Virus record (IMG/VR): IMGVR_UViG_3300032087_004365
Span: 1 to 28,380 of that record
From: a virus
Length of the DNA: 28,380 nucleotides
Direction: 5' to 3' (one strand)
The notes below the pieces were generated by a model. That model worked only from the letters and a program-made list of their open reading frames with translations, had not been told where the DNA came from and did not search any database. Made by a program: the position numbers and the translations under genes. Positions 1 through 8,080 of the stretch are shown here, piece by piece; positions within the stretch are counted from its first letter, which is position 1; each line of letters opens with the position of its first letter.

Positions 1-91
1 AAAATGTCTTTACAACATTTATTGTAGAATCACATGAAAACTTTGCACTATGGCAGCGTATGATTCAAAACAAAGATCGTTACTATCTACT
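1..91. repeat. Terminal direct repeat, left copy
   Basis: These 91 bases are identical to the last 91 bases of the window (28290-28380). The copy lies inside a reading frame that continues without interruption across the join, as expected when a circular assembly is written out with an overlap. It is shorter than usual packaging terminal repeats and sits in mid-gene, so an assembly overlap on a circularly permuted genome is the simplest reading. Confidence 0.95.
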
Positions 92-284
92 AACAAACCT
101 AAAACTTAAAAAAGTTAGAAGTGGTCCAAATGCAGGCAACTATTATGTAAATGGTGATAGTCGTGTAAGGATTGCTGCAGAGATAGATGATCAAAACTAT
201 TTTGATTTTGTAGTAAAAAGTATGCGTGGTGAAGCATTGCCACCTCATTTAAACACAGCATTATGGGAGCCAAAACATGCCTAG
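1..284 (+). CDS. Unknown 132-aa early protein, 3' part (continues from 28175)
   Basis: This is the C-terminal part of a gene that starts at ATG 28175 and crosses the circular join. Joined, it encodes 132 aa. An internal ATG at 60 would give only 74 aa and is not the preferred start, because the upstream codons stay open back to a proper start with a GAGG-type ribosome site. This part carries an alternating beta-like stretch (YYLLTNLKLKKV, then GNYYVNGDSRVRIAAEI). That pattern could suit a small beta-barrel or OB-like fold, but this is a guess. The stop overlaps the start of the next gene (277) by 8 bases, so the two are probably translationally coupled. Function unknown. Confidence 0.8.
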   Translation, partial: NVFTTFIVESHENFALWQRMIQNKDRYYLLTNLKLKKVRSGPNAGNYYVNGDSRVRIAAEIDDQNYFDFVVKSMRGEALPPHLNTALWEPKHA

Positions 285-675
285 AAAACCAGCAGTGCCT
301 TATAAAAGAGAATTCAATATGCAAAAAGCCGCAGCCAAATTTCATGGATGTGAGTGGGAACTTACATTTGAAGAATGGCGTGACTGGTGGGGAGATGATA
401 TCGAACGCCGTGGCAGACGCAAACATGATCTTGTAATGGGCAGAATTGATACCACAAAACCATACAGATTAGACAATATTGTAAAGCGTGAACATGCTGA
501 TAATATTGATGTAGGTAGAGATAAAAAACCAGGTTGTAAACGAGCAGTTAAAACACCATTAGGCGAATTTCCAACACTTAGAGCCGCTGCAGATGCACAC
601 GGTGAACGTTGGACTATGAATATGGCAAGATGGTGTGGAGATCCAAGACATCCAGGTTTCGAATACCTAAATTAA
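277..675 (+). CDS. HNH/NUMOD-like DNA-binding protein
   Basis: This encodes a 132-aa basic protein. Residues 29-77 contain LTFEEWRDWWGDD, then RRGRRKHDLVMGRID, then KPYRLDNIVKREHADNI. This is the pattern of small phage HNH-endonuclease-like proteins in which 'R.d...pY.ldNi' precedes a helix ending in an Asn. Residues 92-110 (VKTPLGEFPTLRAAADAHG) look like a NUMOD1-type helix-turn-helix found at the end of homing endonucleases. I do not see a full His-Asn-His catalytic set, so it may bind or nick DNA, or be a domesticated DNA-binding remnant. It overlaps the preceding gene by 8 bases and is the last gene of the operon starting at 27798. Family assignment comes from motif recall only. Confidence 0.6.
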   Translation: MPRKPAVPYKREFNMQKAAAKFHGCEWELTFEEWRDWWGDDIERRGRRKHDLVMGRIDTTKPYRLDNIVKREHADNIDVGRDKKPGCKRAVKTPLGEFPTLRAAADAHGERWTMNMARWCGDPRHPGFEYLN

Positions 676-718
676 AAAAGTGATGGGCGAGCGTAAGTCA
701 GAATTGCCCACCCATCAC
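672..718 (-). terminator. Hairpin with A-run, leftward terminator candidate
   Basis: GTGATGGG (680-687) pairs perfectly with CCCATCAC (711-718) around a 23-nt loop. The stem is preceded on the plus strand by a run of six A (674-679), which is a U-run after the stem for leftward RNA. No T-run follows on the plus strand, so it suits termination of antisense transcription better than of the upstream gene. The loop is long, so efficiency is uncertain. Confidence 0.45.
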
Positions 719-727
719 AAGCACAGC

Positions 728-757
728 AGTAGGGTATAAAACCCTACTCTTATATTT
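728..757 (+). terminator. Rightward hairpin terminator candidate
   Basis: AGTAGGGT (728-735) and ACCCTACT (741-748) form a perfect 8-bp stem with a 5-nt loop, followed by the T-rich stretch CTTATATTT. It lies between the end of the early operon (675) and the start of the fibre operon (783). It may end early rightward transcription or act as a processing hairpin. The tail is not a clean T-run. Confidence 0.5.
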
Positions 758-782
758 ACTAAATAATAGCAAGGAGCACAGC

Positions 783-932
783 ATGAAATTACCTGACGAG
801 GTTCAAGAAAAAGCACAACTGAGAAAATTGCAAATCAGTTGTTTTAAAATGATAAACGGATTACTTGCATTCACATATATTGCAATTCTAGTGTGGATTT
901 TAGCAAAAACCGTTGAAATGATAACAGGATAA
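783..932 (+). CDS. Small single-span membrane protein (holin-like size)
   Basis: This 49-aa ORF has a clear ribosome site (AAGGAGCACAGC just before the ATG). Residues 1-18 are charged (MKLPDEVQEKAQLRKLQ) and residues 24-41 (INGLLAFTYIAILVWILA) form one transmembrane helix, with a short polar tail. It ends 5 bases before the next gene at 938, so it is the first gene of the tail-fibre operon. The same AGC-rich leader (GGAGCACAGC) precedes the methyltransferase at 10406. A single-span protein of this size could be a holin, antiholin or spanin-like helper. Nothing in the sequence settles this. Confidence 0.65.
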   Translation: MKLPDEVQEKAQLRKLQISCFKMINGLLAFTYIAILVWILAKTVEMITG

Positions 933-937
933 AGACA

Positions 938-1312
938 ATGGCCAATAGTCTAACAATAATTGACAGCACTACAAATGAAGTGCTAATAAAGGTTGATCAA
1001 GGTAGTGACTTTGGTCAAACTCTTCGTTTTTACACAGACGATACAAACACAACACCTAAAGATATTACAAATTACAGTTTTGCTGCAAAGGCTCGCTATG
1101 GAACACACAAAAACGACAATGATGTTGTAAGTTTTACAGCACAAATTACCGATGCAACAAATGGTATAGTCAACTTCGCACTTACTGATACACAGACAGC
1201 CGCAATGAAAGCAGGCAAATGGGTATATGATTTGGAGATGACAGATGCGGGTGGCACAGTAAGTAGAATTATGTTTGGTGAACTTGAAGTTGCACCGGAG
1301 GCTACTTACTAA
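938..1312 (+). CDS. BppU-N-like tail-fibre base protein
   Basis: This encodes a 124-aa, mostly beta protein. The pattern 'qGsDFgqtLrFytdd...ItnYsFaAkaRyg...v.sFta.ItDatnGiVnfaLtdtqTaamkaGkWVYDLemtdaggtvsRimfGelev' matches the small immunoglobulin-like domain found beside phage fibre and baseplate genes (BppU N-terminal type). It is probably a structural adaptor that attaches the fibre encoded next to it. AGGA lies 8 bases before the ATG. The stop overlaps the start of the 904-aa fibre gene by one base (TAATG), so production of the two is coupled. Assignment rests on pattern and position. Confidence 0.65.
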   Translation: MANSLTIIDSTTNEVLIKVDQGSDFGQTLRFYTDDTNTTPKDITNYSFAAKARYGTHKNDNDVVSFTAQITDATNGIVNFALTDTQTAAMKAGKWVYDLEMTDAGGTVSRIMFGELEVAPEATY

Positions 1313-4026
1313 TGACAAGCGTGACACTTACAGATTTAACACAGGAACAAAATATTACACTATCTATTGATAGTGCAAATAACAGTGTAGCAATCTCACA
1401 AACAGTTGTTACACCAACACTTAGTATTAGTTTAAGTGCAGCAGGTGAAGTAAACACCATTAGCAACGTAGGAACTGGTGCTGGTGTTTACAAAGAAAAA
1501 GTCGGCACTGACCTTAGACTGCGTTCAATTGTAGGTGGAACAGGCATAACAGCCACGCAAAATACTGATGATATTACACTTACACTAGGTGATAGTATAG
1601 GTCAAATTGACACTGACCTTGTGCCAGATGGCAATGAAACTAGAGACTTAGGTAGTTTAACCAATCGCTGGCGTGACTTGTATTTGAGTGGCACCAGTAT
1701 TGACTTGGGCGGTGCAAGTATTACCAGTGATGGCAGTGTTGTTGCACTACCAGCAAGTTCAACTGCAGGTGGTTTTAGAATACTAACCACAAATGACGAC
1801 ACTGATAGTATTGGTGAAGGCACAACAAATTTATTTTATACAGATGCTAGAAGTAGAGGTGCAATAAGTGTAACACAAAACGCCGCAAGTGGCAGTGGGA
1901 CACTAGCATATAACAGCACAACAGGTGTGTTAACATATACACCTCCAGCACCTGCAAGTGAAACACTAACAAGTTTAAGTTTTGCAACAAACACACTTTC
2001 ATATACAGATGAAAATGGTGCAACAACAAACATTGATTTAAGTTTATACTTAGATGACACAAACCTAGCAAGACTAACAAGCGGCACATTGGATGGTGCA
2101 ACAGGTATTGCTACATTTACAAGAGATGATGCAACTACATTTACTGTAGACTTTTCAGACTTGTTAAACATTACATTTGCTGACTTGAGCGTCACGCAGA
2201 ACATTGCAAGTGGCAACGGAACACTTACATACAACAATACAAATGGTGTTTTCACATACACACCTCCAGATTTAAGTGGATACTTAACTAGTTTCACAGA
2301 AACAAACGACCTAACAAGTGCAGTTACTTGGGCAAATGTGCCTGATGCAAACATTACGCAAACAAGTGTTACACAACACCAAGCAGCACTTAGTATAACA
2401 CAATCACAGATTACAGATTTAGATCATTACACCGACAGCGATGTAGATGCACATTTGAATACGTCAACAGCAACAACTAACCAAATACTAAGTTGGACAG
2501 GCACAGATTATGCTTGGGTTGCAGACAGTGACGTAAGTGGTATTGAACTAACAGACCTAAGTGTAACAACAACTGCAGCAGGCAGTGCTGCACTAAGTTA
2601 TAACAACACAACAGGTGTGTTTACATATACACCACCAGATCTAAGTTCATATCTAACAGCAGAAACAAACGATTTGACATCAGCAGTTACTTGGGCAACA
2701 GTTCCAGATGCTTATATCTCACAAACAAGTGTAACACAGCACCAAGCCGCACTGTCAATTACACAAAGTCAAATCTCAGACTTGGATCATTACACTGATA
2801 GTGATGTTGATACACACTTAAACACCAGCACTGCAACAACTGGACAGCATTTACAATGGAATGGTGTTGATTATACGTGGGCAGATGATGTTGCAGGTAT
2901 TGAACTAACAGATCTAAGTGTAACAACAGACACAGCCGCAAATGGCGGTAGTTTAAGTTATGATAACACAACTGGTGTGTTTACATTTGCACCAGCAGAT
3001 TTATCAACTGCAGATGCGGCAACAGCACTCAATGTTGTATATACAGCAGTTAACAAAGACACAGTAAGCCTAGCAAAAGGCACACCTGTTTATGCAAGCG
3101 GTGGCACAACTAGTGGACAAACTGTTGAAGTTAAAGCAGCAGACGCAAGTGATCCTGCTAAAATGCCAGCAATTGGTGTTCTAGGTGAAACACTCGCAGT
3201 AGATGGCGAAGGTGAGTTGTTAATTGTAGGACAAATACAAGGTGTTGATACAGATACACCTGGATTTAGCATAGGCGATGTTATCTATGTTGCAGCAGGT
3301 GGTGGTTATACAAATACTAAACCTACTAGCGAAAGTAACTTGATACAAAACTTAGGTGTTGTTACAAAAGTTCATAGCAGTAACGGCGGAGGACTTATTG
3401 AAGGTTCAGGTCGTGGTGCAGCAACACCAAACTTAAACAATGGCAAAATCTTTATTGGTAATGCAAGCAACCAAGCAACAACAGCAACACTAGACACAAG
3501 CATTGTTCCAGAAAACACAAACTTGTATTATACTGATGCACGTGTAGATACTTGGTTAACAGGTGGCAGTGCAACTGGACTAACAACAACTGGTGATGTT
3601 GTAGTAGGCGGCGACCTAACTGTATCAGGCACAACAACTACTGTAAACACAGAAACAGTTACAATTGCAGATAACCAAATTGTTCTAAACAGCAATTACA
3701 GTGGATCAACACCAACCGAAAATGCTGGTATTGAAGTAAACAGAGGCGGTGGAACAGCACCAAATAAAACACTTGTATGGGATGAAACTGCAGACAAGTG
3801 GACAGTAGGAACAGAAACATTTGTAGCCAACACATTTGAAGGAAACTTAACTGGTAATGTTACAGGAACAGTTAGCAGTCTCGCAAATCACGACACAGAT
3901 GCACTCGCAGAGGGTGTAACAAACTTATATTATACAGACGCAAGAGCCAACTCGGCGATAGATGCCCGAGTAGATGCCACTTTCGTAGAAGGTCTCAATA
4001 TTGAGATTGATGGTGGGACATATTAA
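1312..4026 (+). CDS. Large repeat-rich tail fibre protein
   Basis: This 904-aa protein is rich in Thr, Ser, Gly and Asn and has almost no Cys, as is typical of a trimeric beta-structured fibre. Two repeat families are visible. One is 'LSVTqnaasG.gtLsYNnTtGVfTYtPPdLs', in four copies at about residues 185-210, 290-325, 410-445 and 530-560. The other is '(E)G.TNLyYTDAR', near residues 172, 735 and 875. A 70-residue unit running from DLTSAVTWA..P through QTSVTQHQAALSITQSQI.DLDHYTDSDVD is duplicated. Residues about 560-700 form a non-repeat domain (VYASGGTTSGQTVEVKAADASDPAKMPAIGV). The C terminus is DGGTY, shared with the 135-aa protein at 25118. It probably contacts the host surface. No intramolecular chaperone domain is visible. 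Confidence 0.8.
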   Translation: MTSVTLTDLTQEQNITLSIDSANNSVAISQTVVTPTLSISLSAAGEVNTISNVGTGAGVYKEKVGTDLRLRSIVGGTGITATQNTDDITLTLGDSIGQIDTDLVPDGNETRDLGSLTNRWRDLYLSGTSIDLGGASITSDGSVVALPASSTAGGFRILTTNDDTDSIGEGTTNLFYTDARSRGAISVTQNAASGSGTLAYNSTTGVLTYTPPAPASETLTSLSFATNTLSYTDENGATTNIDLSLYLDDTNLARLTSGTLDGATGIATFTRDDATTFTVDFSDLLNITFADLSVTQNIASGNGTLTYNNTNGVFTYTPPDLSGYLTSFTETNDLTSAVTWANVPDANITQTSVTQHQAALSITQSQITDLDHYTDSDVDAHLNTSTATTNQILSWTGTDYAWVADSDVSGIELTDLSVTTTAAGSAALSYNNTTGVFTYTPPDLSSYLTAETNDLTSAVTWATVPDAYISQTSVTQHQAALSITQSQISDLDHYTDSDVDTHLNTSTATTGQHLQWNGVDYTWADDVAGIELTDLSVTTDTAANGGSLSYDNTTGVFTFAPADLSTADAATALNVVYTAVNKDTVSLAKGTPVYASGGTTSGQTVEVKAADASDPAKMPAIGVLGETLAVDGEGELLIVGQIQGVDTDTPGFSIGDVIYVAAGGGYTNTKPTSESNLIQNLGVVTKVHSSNGGGLIEGSGRGAATPNLNNGKIFIGNASNQATTATLDTSIVPENTNLYYTDARVDTWLTGGSATGLTTTGDVVVGGDLTVSGTTTTVNTETVTIADNQIVLNSNYSGSTPTENAGIEVNRGGGTAPNKTLVWDETADKWTVGTETFVANTFEGNLTGNVTGTVSSLANHDTDALAEGVTNLYYTDARANSAIDARVDATFVEGLNIEIDGGTY

Positions 4027-4044
4027 CCTATATAGGAGTAAAAC

Positions 4045-6033
4045 ATGCCAAACAAGATAAAATTAAAACGTAGTAATACTGGTGGTAGTGCACCAACAGC
4101 AGCACAACTAGACACAGGTGAAGTAGCACTTAACATGGCTGACAGGCTATTGTATTTTAAAGATCCAAGTGCTAACATCAAATCATTAGACATTGCAGAT
4201 CTAAACAGTTTTACTACTTCAGATCTCACAGAAGGCACAAATTTATATTACACTGATGCTAGATTTGATTCAAGATTAGCAACAAAAACTACAGACAACT
4301 TAACTGAAGGCACTAACCTTTATTACACAGATGCTAGATTTGATGCAAGATTATCAACTAAAAACACAGGTGATTTAGCAGAAGGTCTTAATTTATATTA
4401 CACAGATGCACGTGCAAGAGGTGCAATCAGTGCAACAGGTGATTTAAGTTACAACTCAACAACTGGTGTTCTTTCATACACAGAAAGTGTAAACAGCGTA
4501 AATGGTGCAACTGGCGTAGTTGTGCTAGACACAGATGATGTAAGTGAAGGTGCAACTAATCTTTATTATACAGATGGTCGTGTAGATGCACATTTAAACA
4601 CACCAACTGCCGCAAGTGGCGAATTTTTAAGTTGGACAGGCACAGATTATGATTGGGTTGCTGGCGGCGGAGGAGCAACTGATTTAGACAGTTTAACAGA
4701 TGTTACAATTACAACTGTATTAGATAATCAATTGCTTGCATATGATTCAGGTAGTAGTCAATGGTTAAACACAAGTTCAATTACAACTGTAGGATTTGAA
4801 AACGCAGCAACTACTTTTGGAACAGCATTGATTGCAAGTCGCACAAACAGCAGTGGTAACTATGGTGCAAGTTTTCAAAACAGTAAATCATCTACACTAG
4901 CAGATGGTGATTTTTCAACTGCAGCAGGCTTTGCAATTAAACCAAGCACAGGTAGCACTGCATATCCTGGTTTTATTCACGGTGAATATCATGGAACACT
5001 TGGCAACCGTTTACATTTTAAATTATACAACGATGGTGTAAGCACATTTGGAACTAACACAGGTTTAAAGTTAGGTGAAAATGACGCAGAATTTTTTGAT
5101 GGTGATTTAACTTTGCTTACAGCAGGTGGCAGTCAAACTATTGGTAGTGCAACAGGTAATATTATACTTTCACCATTTACATCAAGTCAAGTATCCATTG
5201 ACCAAGTAGATACTAATGCAACACTAACCTTAAACAATGCTAATCCTACAATTGCAAACAATGATTATCTAGGTTCACTCAACTTTGCAAAATCTGGAAC
5301 AAGTTTATCAAGAATTGATACTAAAATAACTGATACTGGATCTGGCACAGAAGATACACAACTTGAATTCTACATAAGAAACAATGGTGGTGATAACGTT
5401 ATAATGGTTATGGATCCAAGTCGAACAAATGTAAGCAGCAATCTTGATGTGCAAAGCAAATGGTTACAAGTTCAACACAGCAGTGCTACGCCAACACAAT
5501 ACATGTTTAGAAGTCACAATCACGGTAGCGGACAACTAGTAGGTCAAATTGAATTCTGGGGACAGGATAGCACTGCTAGTTCTCTACGTTATAGTAGAAT
5601 TAGCAGTCGTGCAGATGATAATACTGCTGGTTCTATAGATAGTAGTATCGAGTTTCAAGTATCAGATAACGGATTTTTGTTCACTGCAGCCAAGATTGAC
5701 AAAAGCGGTATTGAATTAGTAGGCTACAGAGAAACTGCAAACACACCAGCAAGTTCAGGCACAATTGCACCAGATCCCGCAGGCGGAACATACGGTGTAA
5801 TTACATTGAGTGGTAACATTACGTTTAACGGCTTTACAAATCCAATTGCAGGACAAAGTTATACACTAGTAATCAAACAACCAAGCAGTGGTGGTCCATA
5901 CACACTAACTTCAAGTATGTTGTTCTCAGGTGCTGGTAAAACACTAAGTGTCGCAGCAAACGCAGTAGATGTAATGACTGTGTTTTATGATGGCACAAAT
6001 TACTATGCAAGTTTAACACTAGGATACGCATAA
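4045..6033 (+). CDS. Second tail fibre / receptor-contact protein
   Basis: This 662-aa protein has AGGAG before its ATG. It opens with MPNKIKLKRSNT, a start common to phage fibre proteins that bind the tail. Residues 60-190 hold four NLYYTDAR/NLYYTDGR repeats of the same type as in the neighbouring 904-aa protein. Near residues 213-241 is one copy of 'LtDVtI..vldnQlLaYdSgSsqWlN', the unit that occurs three times in the protein at 25118. The middle is beta-rich and resembles phage fibre shaft or head segments. The last 85 residues (ITLSGNITFNGFTNPIAGQSYTLV, then DVMTVFYDGTNYYASL) match a C-terminal beta domain common in phage fibres. It probably acts with the 904-aa fibre in adsorption. Confidence 0.78.
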   Translation: MPNKIKLKRSNTGGSAPTAAQLDTGEVALNMADRLLYFKDPSANIKSLDIADLNSFTTSDLTEGTNLYYTDARFDSRLATKTTDNLTEGTNLYYTDARFDARLSTKNTGDLAEGLNLYYTDARARGAISATGDLSYNSTTGVLSYTESVNSVNGATGVVVLDTDDVSEGATNLYYTDGRVDAHLNTPTAASGEFLSWTGTDYDWVAGGGGATDLDSLTDVTITTVLDNQLLAYDSGSSQWLNTSSITTVGFENAATTFGTALIASRTNSSGNYGASFQNSKSSTLADGDFSTAAGFAIKPSTGSTAYPGFIHGEYHGTLGNRLHFKLYNDGVSTFGTNTGLKLGENDAEFFDGDLTLLTAGGSQTIGSATGNIILSPFTSSQVSIDQVDTNATLTLNNANPTIANNDYLGSLNFAKSGTSLSRIDTKITDTGSGTEDTQLEFYIRNNGGDNVIMVMDPSRTNVSSNLDVQSKWLQVQHSSATPTQYMFRSHNHGSGQLVGQIEFWGQDSTASSLRYSRISSRADDNTAGSIDSSIEFQVSDNGFLFTAAKIDKSGIELVGYRETANTPASSGTIAPDPAGGTYGVITLSGNITFNGFTNPIAGQSYTLVIKQPSSGGPYTLTSSMLFSGAGKTLSVAANAVDVMTVFYDGTNYYASLTLGYA

Positions 6034-7223
6034 TGCCTTTAGGATTTGGTAAAGCAACACAAATATCCGCTGCCAACAGTATTTTTAGTGGCGGCAGCGG
6101 TGAATCACTACAACAAGCCGGCGGTGATCCTCTAAGCACTGGCAATCCAATGGGCACACTAGAATATACACTAACAAACCCAGACATAGATGGTGATGGA
6201 TTTGACTACTTTGGTGGTAGTGAAATAGCATTTACACCAGATGGACAGTATCTTGCAGTAGGTGCAAAACTACAAGACAATACTGCAGGAACTACTAGTA
6301 GCATTGGTGCACTGTATCTATATGATGCTATAACTGGTTCATTAGAATGGACTGTATACGGTGGTGCAGGAGATGATAGACTAGGCACTAAAGTTGCTTG
6401 CACCAACAATTATGTATATGTAAACCACGAACGCTGGGACAATGGCGGGCGAAGTAATGTTGGTAAAGTTACTTCATATAACATAAGCAATGGATCAGTA
6501 AATCAAACATTTACACCACAATTCAATACAACCAATAGATATTTTGGATTTGACATTGCGGCTGAAGCCACTAATGATCATGTTGCAATATATGAAAGAG
6601 GAACCGACACAGTTTATATCTATAACGCAAACGGCACAGTTGACCATACTATTACCAGTGTATTAGGAACAACTGCCGCAAGTATTATGGATATGGATGG
6701 CCAACAAGATTATTGGGCAATCGGCACAGCAGTTGGTGATGTTGCAAAATACTATAATTGGTCTGGCACACTGCAATCATCATTCTCACAACAAGCAAGT
6801 GCAAACTACTGGGGTGAAAAGATGGCTGTAAGCAATAGTTATGTAGCAGTTGGTGATCCTTCATATGATACAAACAATGGTCGTATTAGTGTATACAATG
6901 CAGCCAATGGTAATCATATTAGAAACATAACTGGTGGATCAAACTGGAGATTTGGTGATACAATTGATATTGCAGATGGCACAGACTTTTTGATTGCTGG
7001 TTCTCCATGGCAAGATGGCATGTGGCAACCAGACGGATCACACGATGACAATGGTTATGCATATTTGTATGATATGAGTGATGGATCATTGTTGTATACA
7101 TTCGAACCTACAGTTCAAGTAAAGAATGGTTACTTTGGATTGAATGTTGATGCAACTAGACATAGAATTGCAATAGGTGCACCTGGCGAAGAAAACGTAA
7201 GAGTTTACAGCACAGGACAATAA
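6033..7223 (+). CDS. Beta-propeller (FG-GAP-like) tail protein
   Basis: This 396-aa protein overlaps the previous gene by one base. It shows about six or seven related blades of the form 'y.FG..ia...dylaiGap..d...GrvyvYn..nGsl...'. Examples are FGGSEIAFTPDGQYLAVGA, LGTKVACTNNYVYVN, FGFDIAAEATNDHVAIY, WGEKMAVSNSYVAVGDPSYD, FGDTIDIADGTDFLIAGSPWQD and FGLNVDATRHRIAIGAPGEE. This is the FG-GAP / integrin-alpha style propeller signature, and several blades carry Asp-rich loops (DIDGDGFD, DNDGY-like) that could bind calcium. Position after two fibre genes suggests a receptor-binding or fibre-tip role. The exact blade count needs a structure prediction. Confidence 0.7.
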   Translation: MPLGFGKATQISAANSIFSGGSGESLQQAGGDPLSTGNPMGTLEYTLTNPDIDGDGFDYFGGSEIAFTPDGQYLAVGAKLQDNTAGTTSSIGALYLYDAITGSLEWTVYGGAGDDRLGTKVACTNNYVYVNHERWDNGGRSNVGKVTSYNISNGSVNQTFTPQFNTTNRYFGFDIAAEATNDHVAIYERGTDTVYIYNANGTVDHTITSVLGTTAASIMDMDGQQDYWAIGTAVGDVAKYYNWSGTLQSSFSQQASANYWGEKMAVSNSYVAVGDPSYDTNNGRISVYNAANGNHIRNITGGSNWRFGDTIDIADGTDFLIAGSPWQDGMWQPDGSHDDNGYAYLYDMSDGSLLYTFEPTVQVKNGYFGLNVDATRHRIAIGAPGEENVRVYSTGQ

Positions 7224-7241
7224 TATAGAAAGGGTATACTG

Positions 7242-7613
7242 ATGACCGATAATCAGGTAGAGAAGGACACCAACTCAGAGGTGGAAGAACCAAAAACTAG
7301 AAGAGGCCGTCCCAAAATTGAGATGGACTATGAAAAAATAGAGCGTATGGCAGAAGTGGGCTGCACTAAAAGGGAAATTTCCTTTATATTGGACATACAC
7401 GAAGATACGCTTGCAAGACGCCCAGAAGCAGTAGAAGCATACGACAGAGGTGCTGAGAACAGTAAAGTTAGACTACGCCGTGCAATGATGTTTAACGCTA
7501 TTGACAAAGGCAATCCAACTATACAGATATTCCTAGCAAAGAATATGTTGGGAATGAGTGATCAAGGTATGACAAGCAGTGACTCAAATGGTGTGCTGCC
7601 GTGGGAGGATTGA
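7242..7613 (+). CDS. terS: Probable terminase small subunit
   Basis: This 123-aa protein has an acidic N terminus, then a basic hook (KTRRGRPKI) and a helix-turn-helix-like segment at about residues 28-55 (MDYEKIERMAEVGCTKREISFILDIHEDTLAR). After it comes the stretch 'SKVRLRRAMMFNAIDKGNPTIQIFLAKNMLGMSDQG', which closely follows a pattern (LRr..f..A.kGN..m.IfLgK..LG..D) common in phage small terminase or Nu1-like proteins. TerS normally binds the pac/cos site and loads TerL. It is unusual here that TerL lies 3.6 kb away at 11173, beyond a minus-strand cluster. AAAGGG precedes the ATG. It is the last gene of the fibre operon and ends 22 bases before a strong terminator. Confidence 0.65.
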   Translation: MTDNQVEKDTNSEVEEPKTRRGRPKIEMDYEKIERMAEVGCTKREISFILDIHEDTLARRPEAVEAYDRGAENSKVRLRRAMMFNAIDKGNPTIQIFLAKNMLGMSDQGMTSSDSNGVLPWED

Positions 7614-7634
7614 TTTAATCTGCCCAATCAAACA

Positions 7635-7658
7635 AAAAGCCCCAATTACGGGGCTTTT
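7635..7658. terminator. Bidirectional rho-independent terminator
   Basis: AAAAGCCCC (7635-7643) and GGGGCTTTT (7650-7658) form a 9-bp stem around AATTAC. It has a T-run on the right for plus-strand RNA and a T-run on the other strand for leftward RNA. It sits between convergent genes. The stop codon of the minus-strand gene (7646-7648) lies in the hairpin loop. Confidence 0.92.
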
Positions 7659-8080
7659 ACTTTCAACACTACCTCTTTCTCTCGCCTACCATTGATGATA
7701 GTAATCACTTCATCTTTGGACACCAAACGCTCGTGTATAACTTTACTTTCGATTCTACGCATAGCAAAAAATTCGGCAACCTTTCGATCAAATGTCCAAG
7801 ATTGTCCACGAGGATCACCTGCTCTATACAATACACGAGGCTGTTTAAACAACCGTGCAATTAAACGTTTTTTAACGGGCGGTGCTTGATAGTTATTCCA
7901 ATGTTCTTCCCATACATCAGGACAGGTCCAAATATTTTCACTATCTTCCCATACATCGATAATTAATTCATTTATTTCATCTTGATACAACGGTTGATTT
8001 GATATTATATCTTGAAGCACGTGCGGTCTATCAATACGATTACTTTTGAATATATCACAGTAGATATCTTCAAATGTCAT
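7646..8080 (-). CDS. Probable ADP-ribosyltransferase-like effector
   Basis: This 144-aa protein is the last gene of the minus-strand cluster. Residues 83-107 read VLYRAGD, then GQSWTFDRKVAEFFAMR. Residues 128-139 read IINGRREKEVVL. This order (Arg on a first strand; a Ser-x-Thr followed by an 'sWT.dr..Ae.FA.r' helix; then an ExE before a strand) is that of R-S-E type mono-ADP-ribosyltransferases, the fold of the T4 Alt/ModA/ModB group. Candidate catalytic residues are R86, S94 or T96, and E134/E136. The N-terminal 80 residues are not recognised. An early phage ART could modify host RNA polymerase, ribosomes or RNA. The assignment is by motif order only. Confidence 0.55.
   Translation of the reverse strand: MTFEDIYCDIFKSNRIDRPHVLQDIISNQPLYQDEINELIIDVWEDSENIWTCPDVWEEHWNNYQAPPVKKRLIARLFKQPRVLYRAGDPRGQSWTFDRKVAEFFAMRRIESKVIHERLVSKDEVITIINGRREKEVVLKVKAP

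Noticed and set aside
1-91. The terminal repeat as an attachment site for integration.
   Set aside because: No integrase is present, and the repeat sits within a gene that is intact only when the ends are joined.
672-757. CRISPR-like repeat unit from the two tandem hairpins.
   Set aside because: The two hairpins differ in sequence and there are no regularly spaced further copies.
1836-2354. Long minus-strand ORF (172 aa) within the fibre gene, and similar ones at 17664-18368 and 20121-20474.
   Set aside because: They lie opposite strongly coding, repeat-rich plus-strand genes, have no ribosome site or promoter, and their composition mirrors the codon bias of the plus strand.
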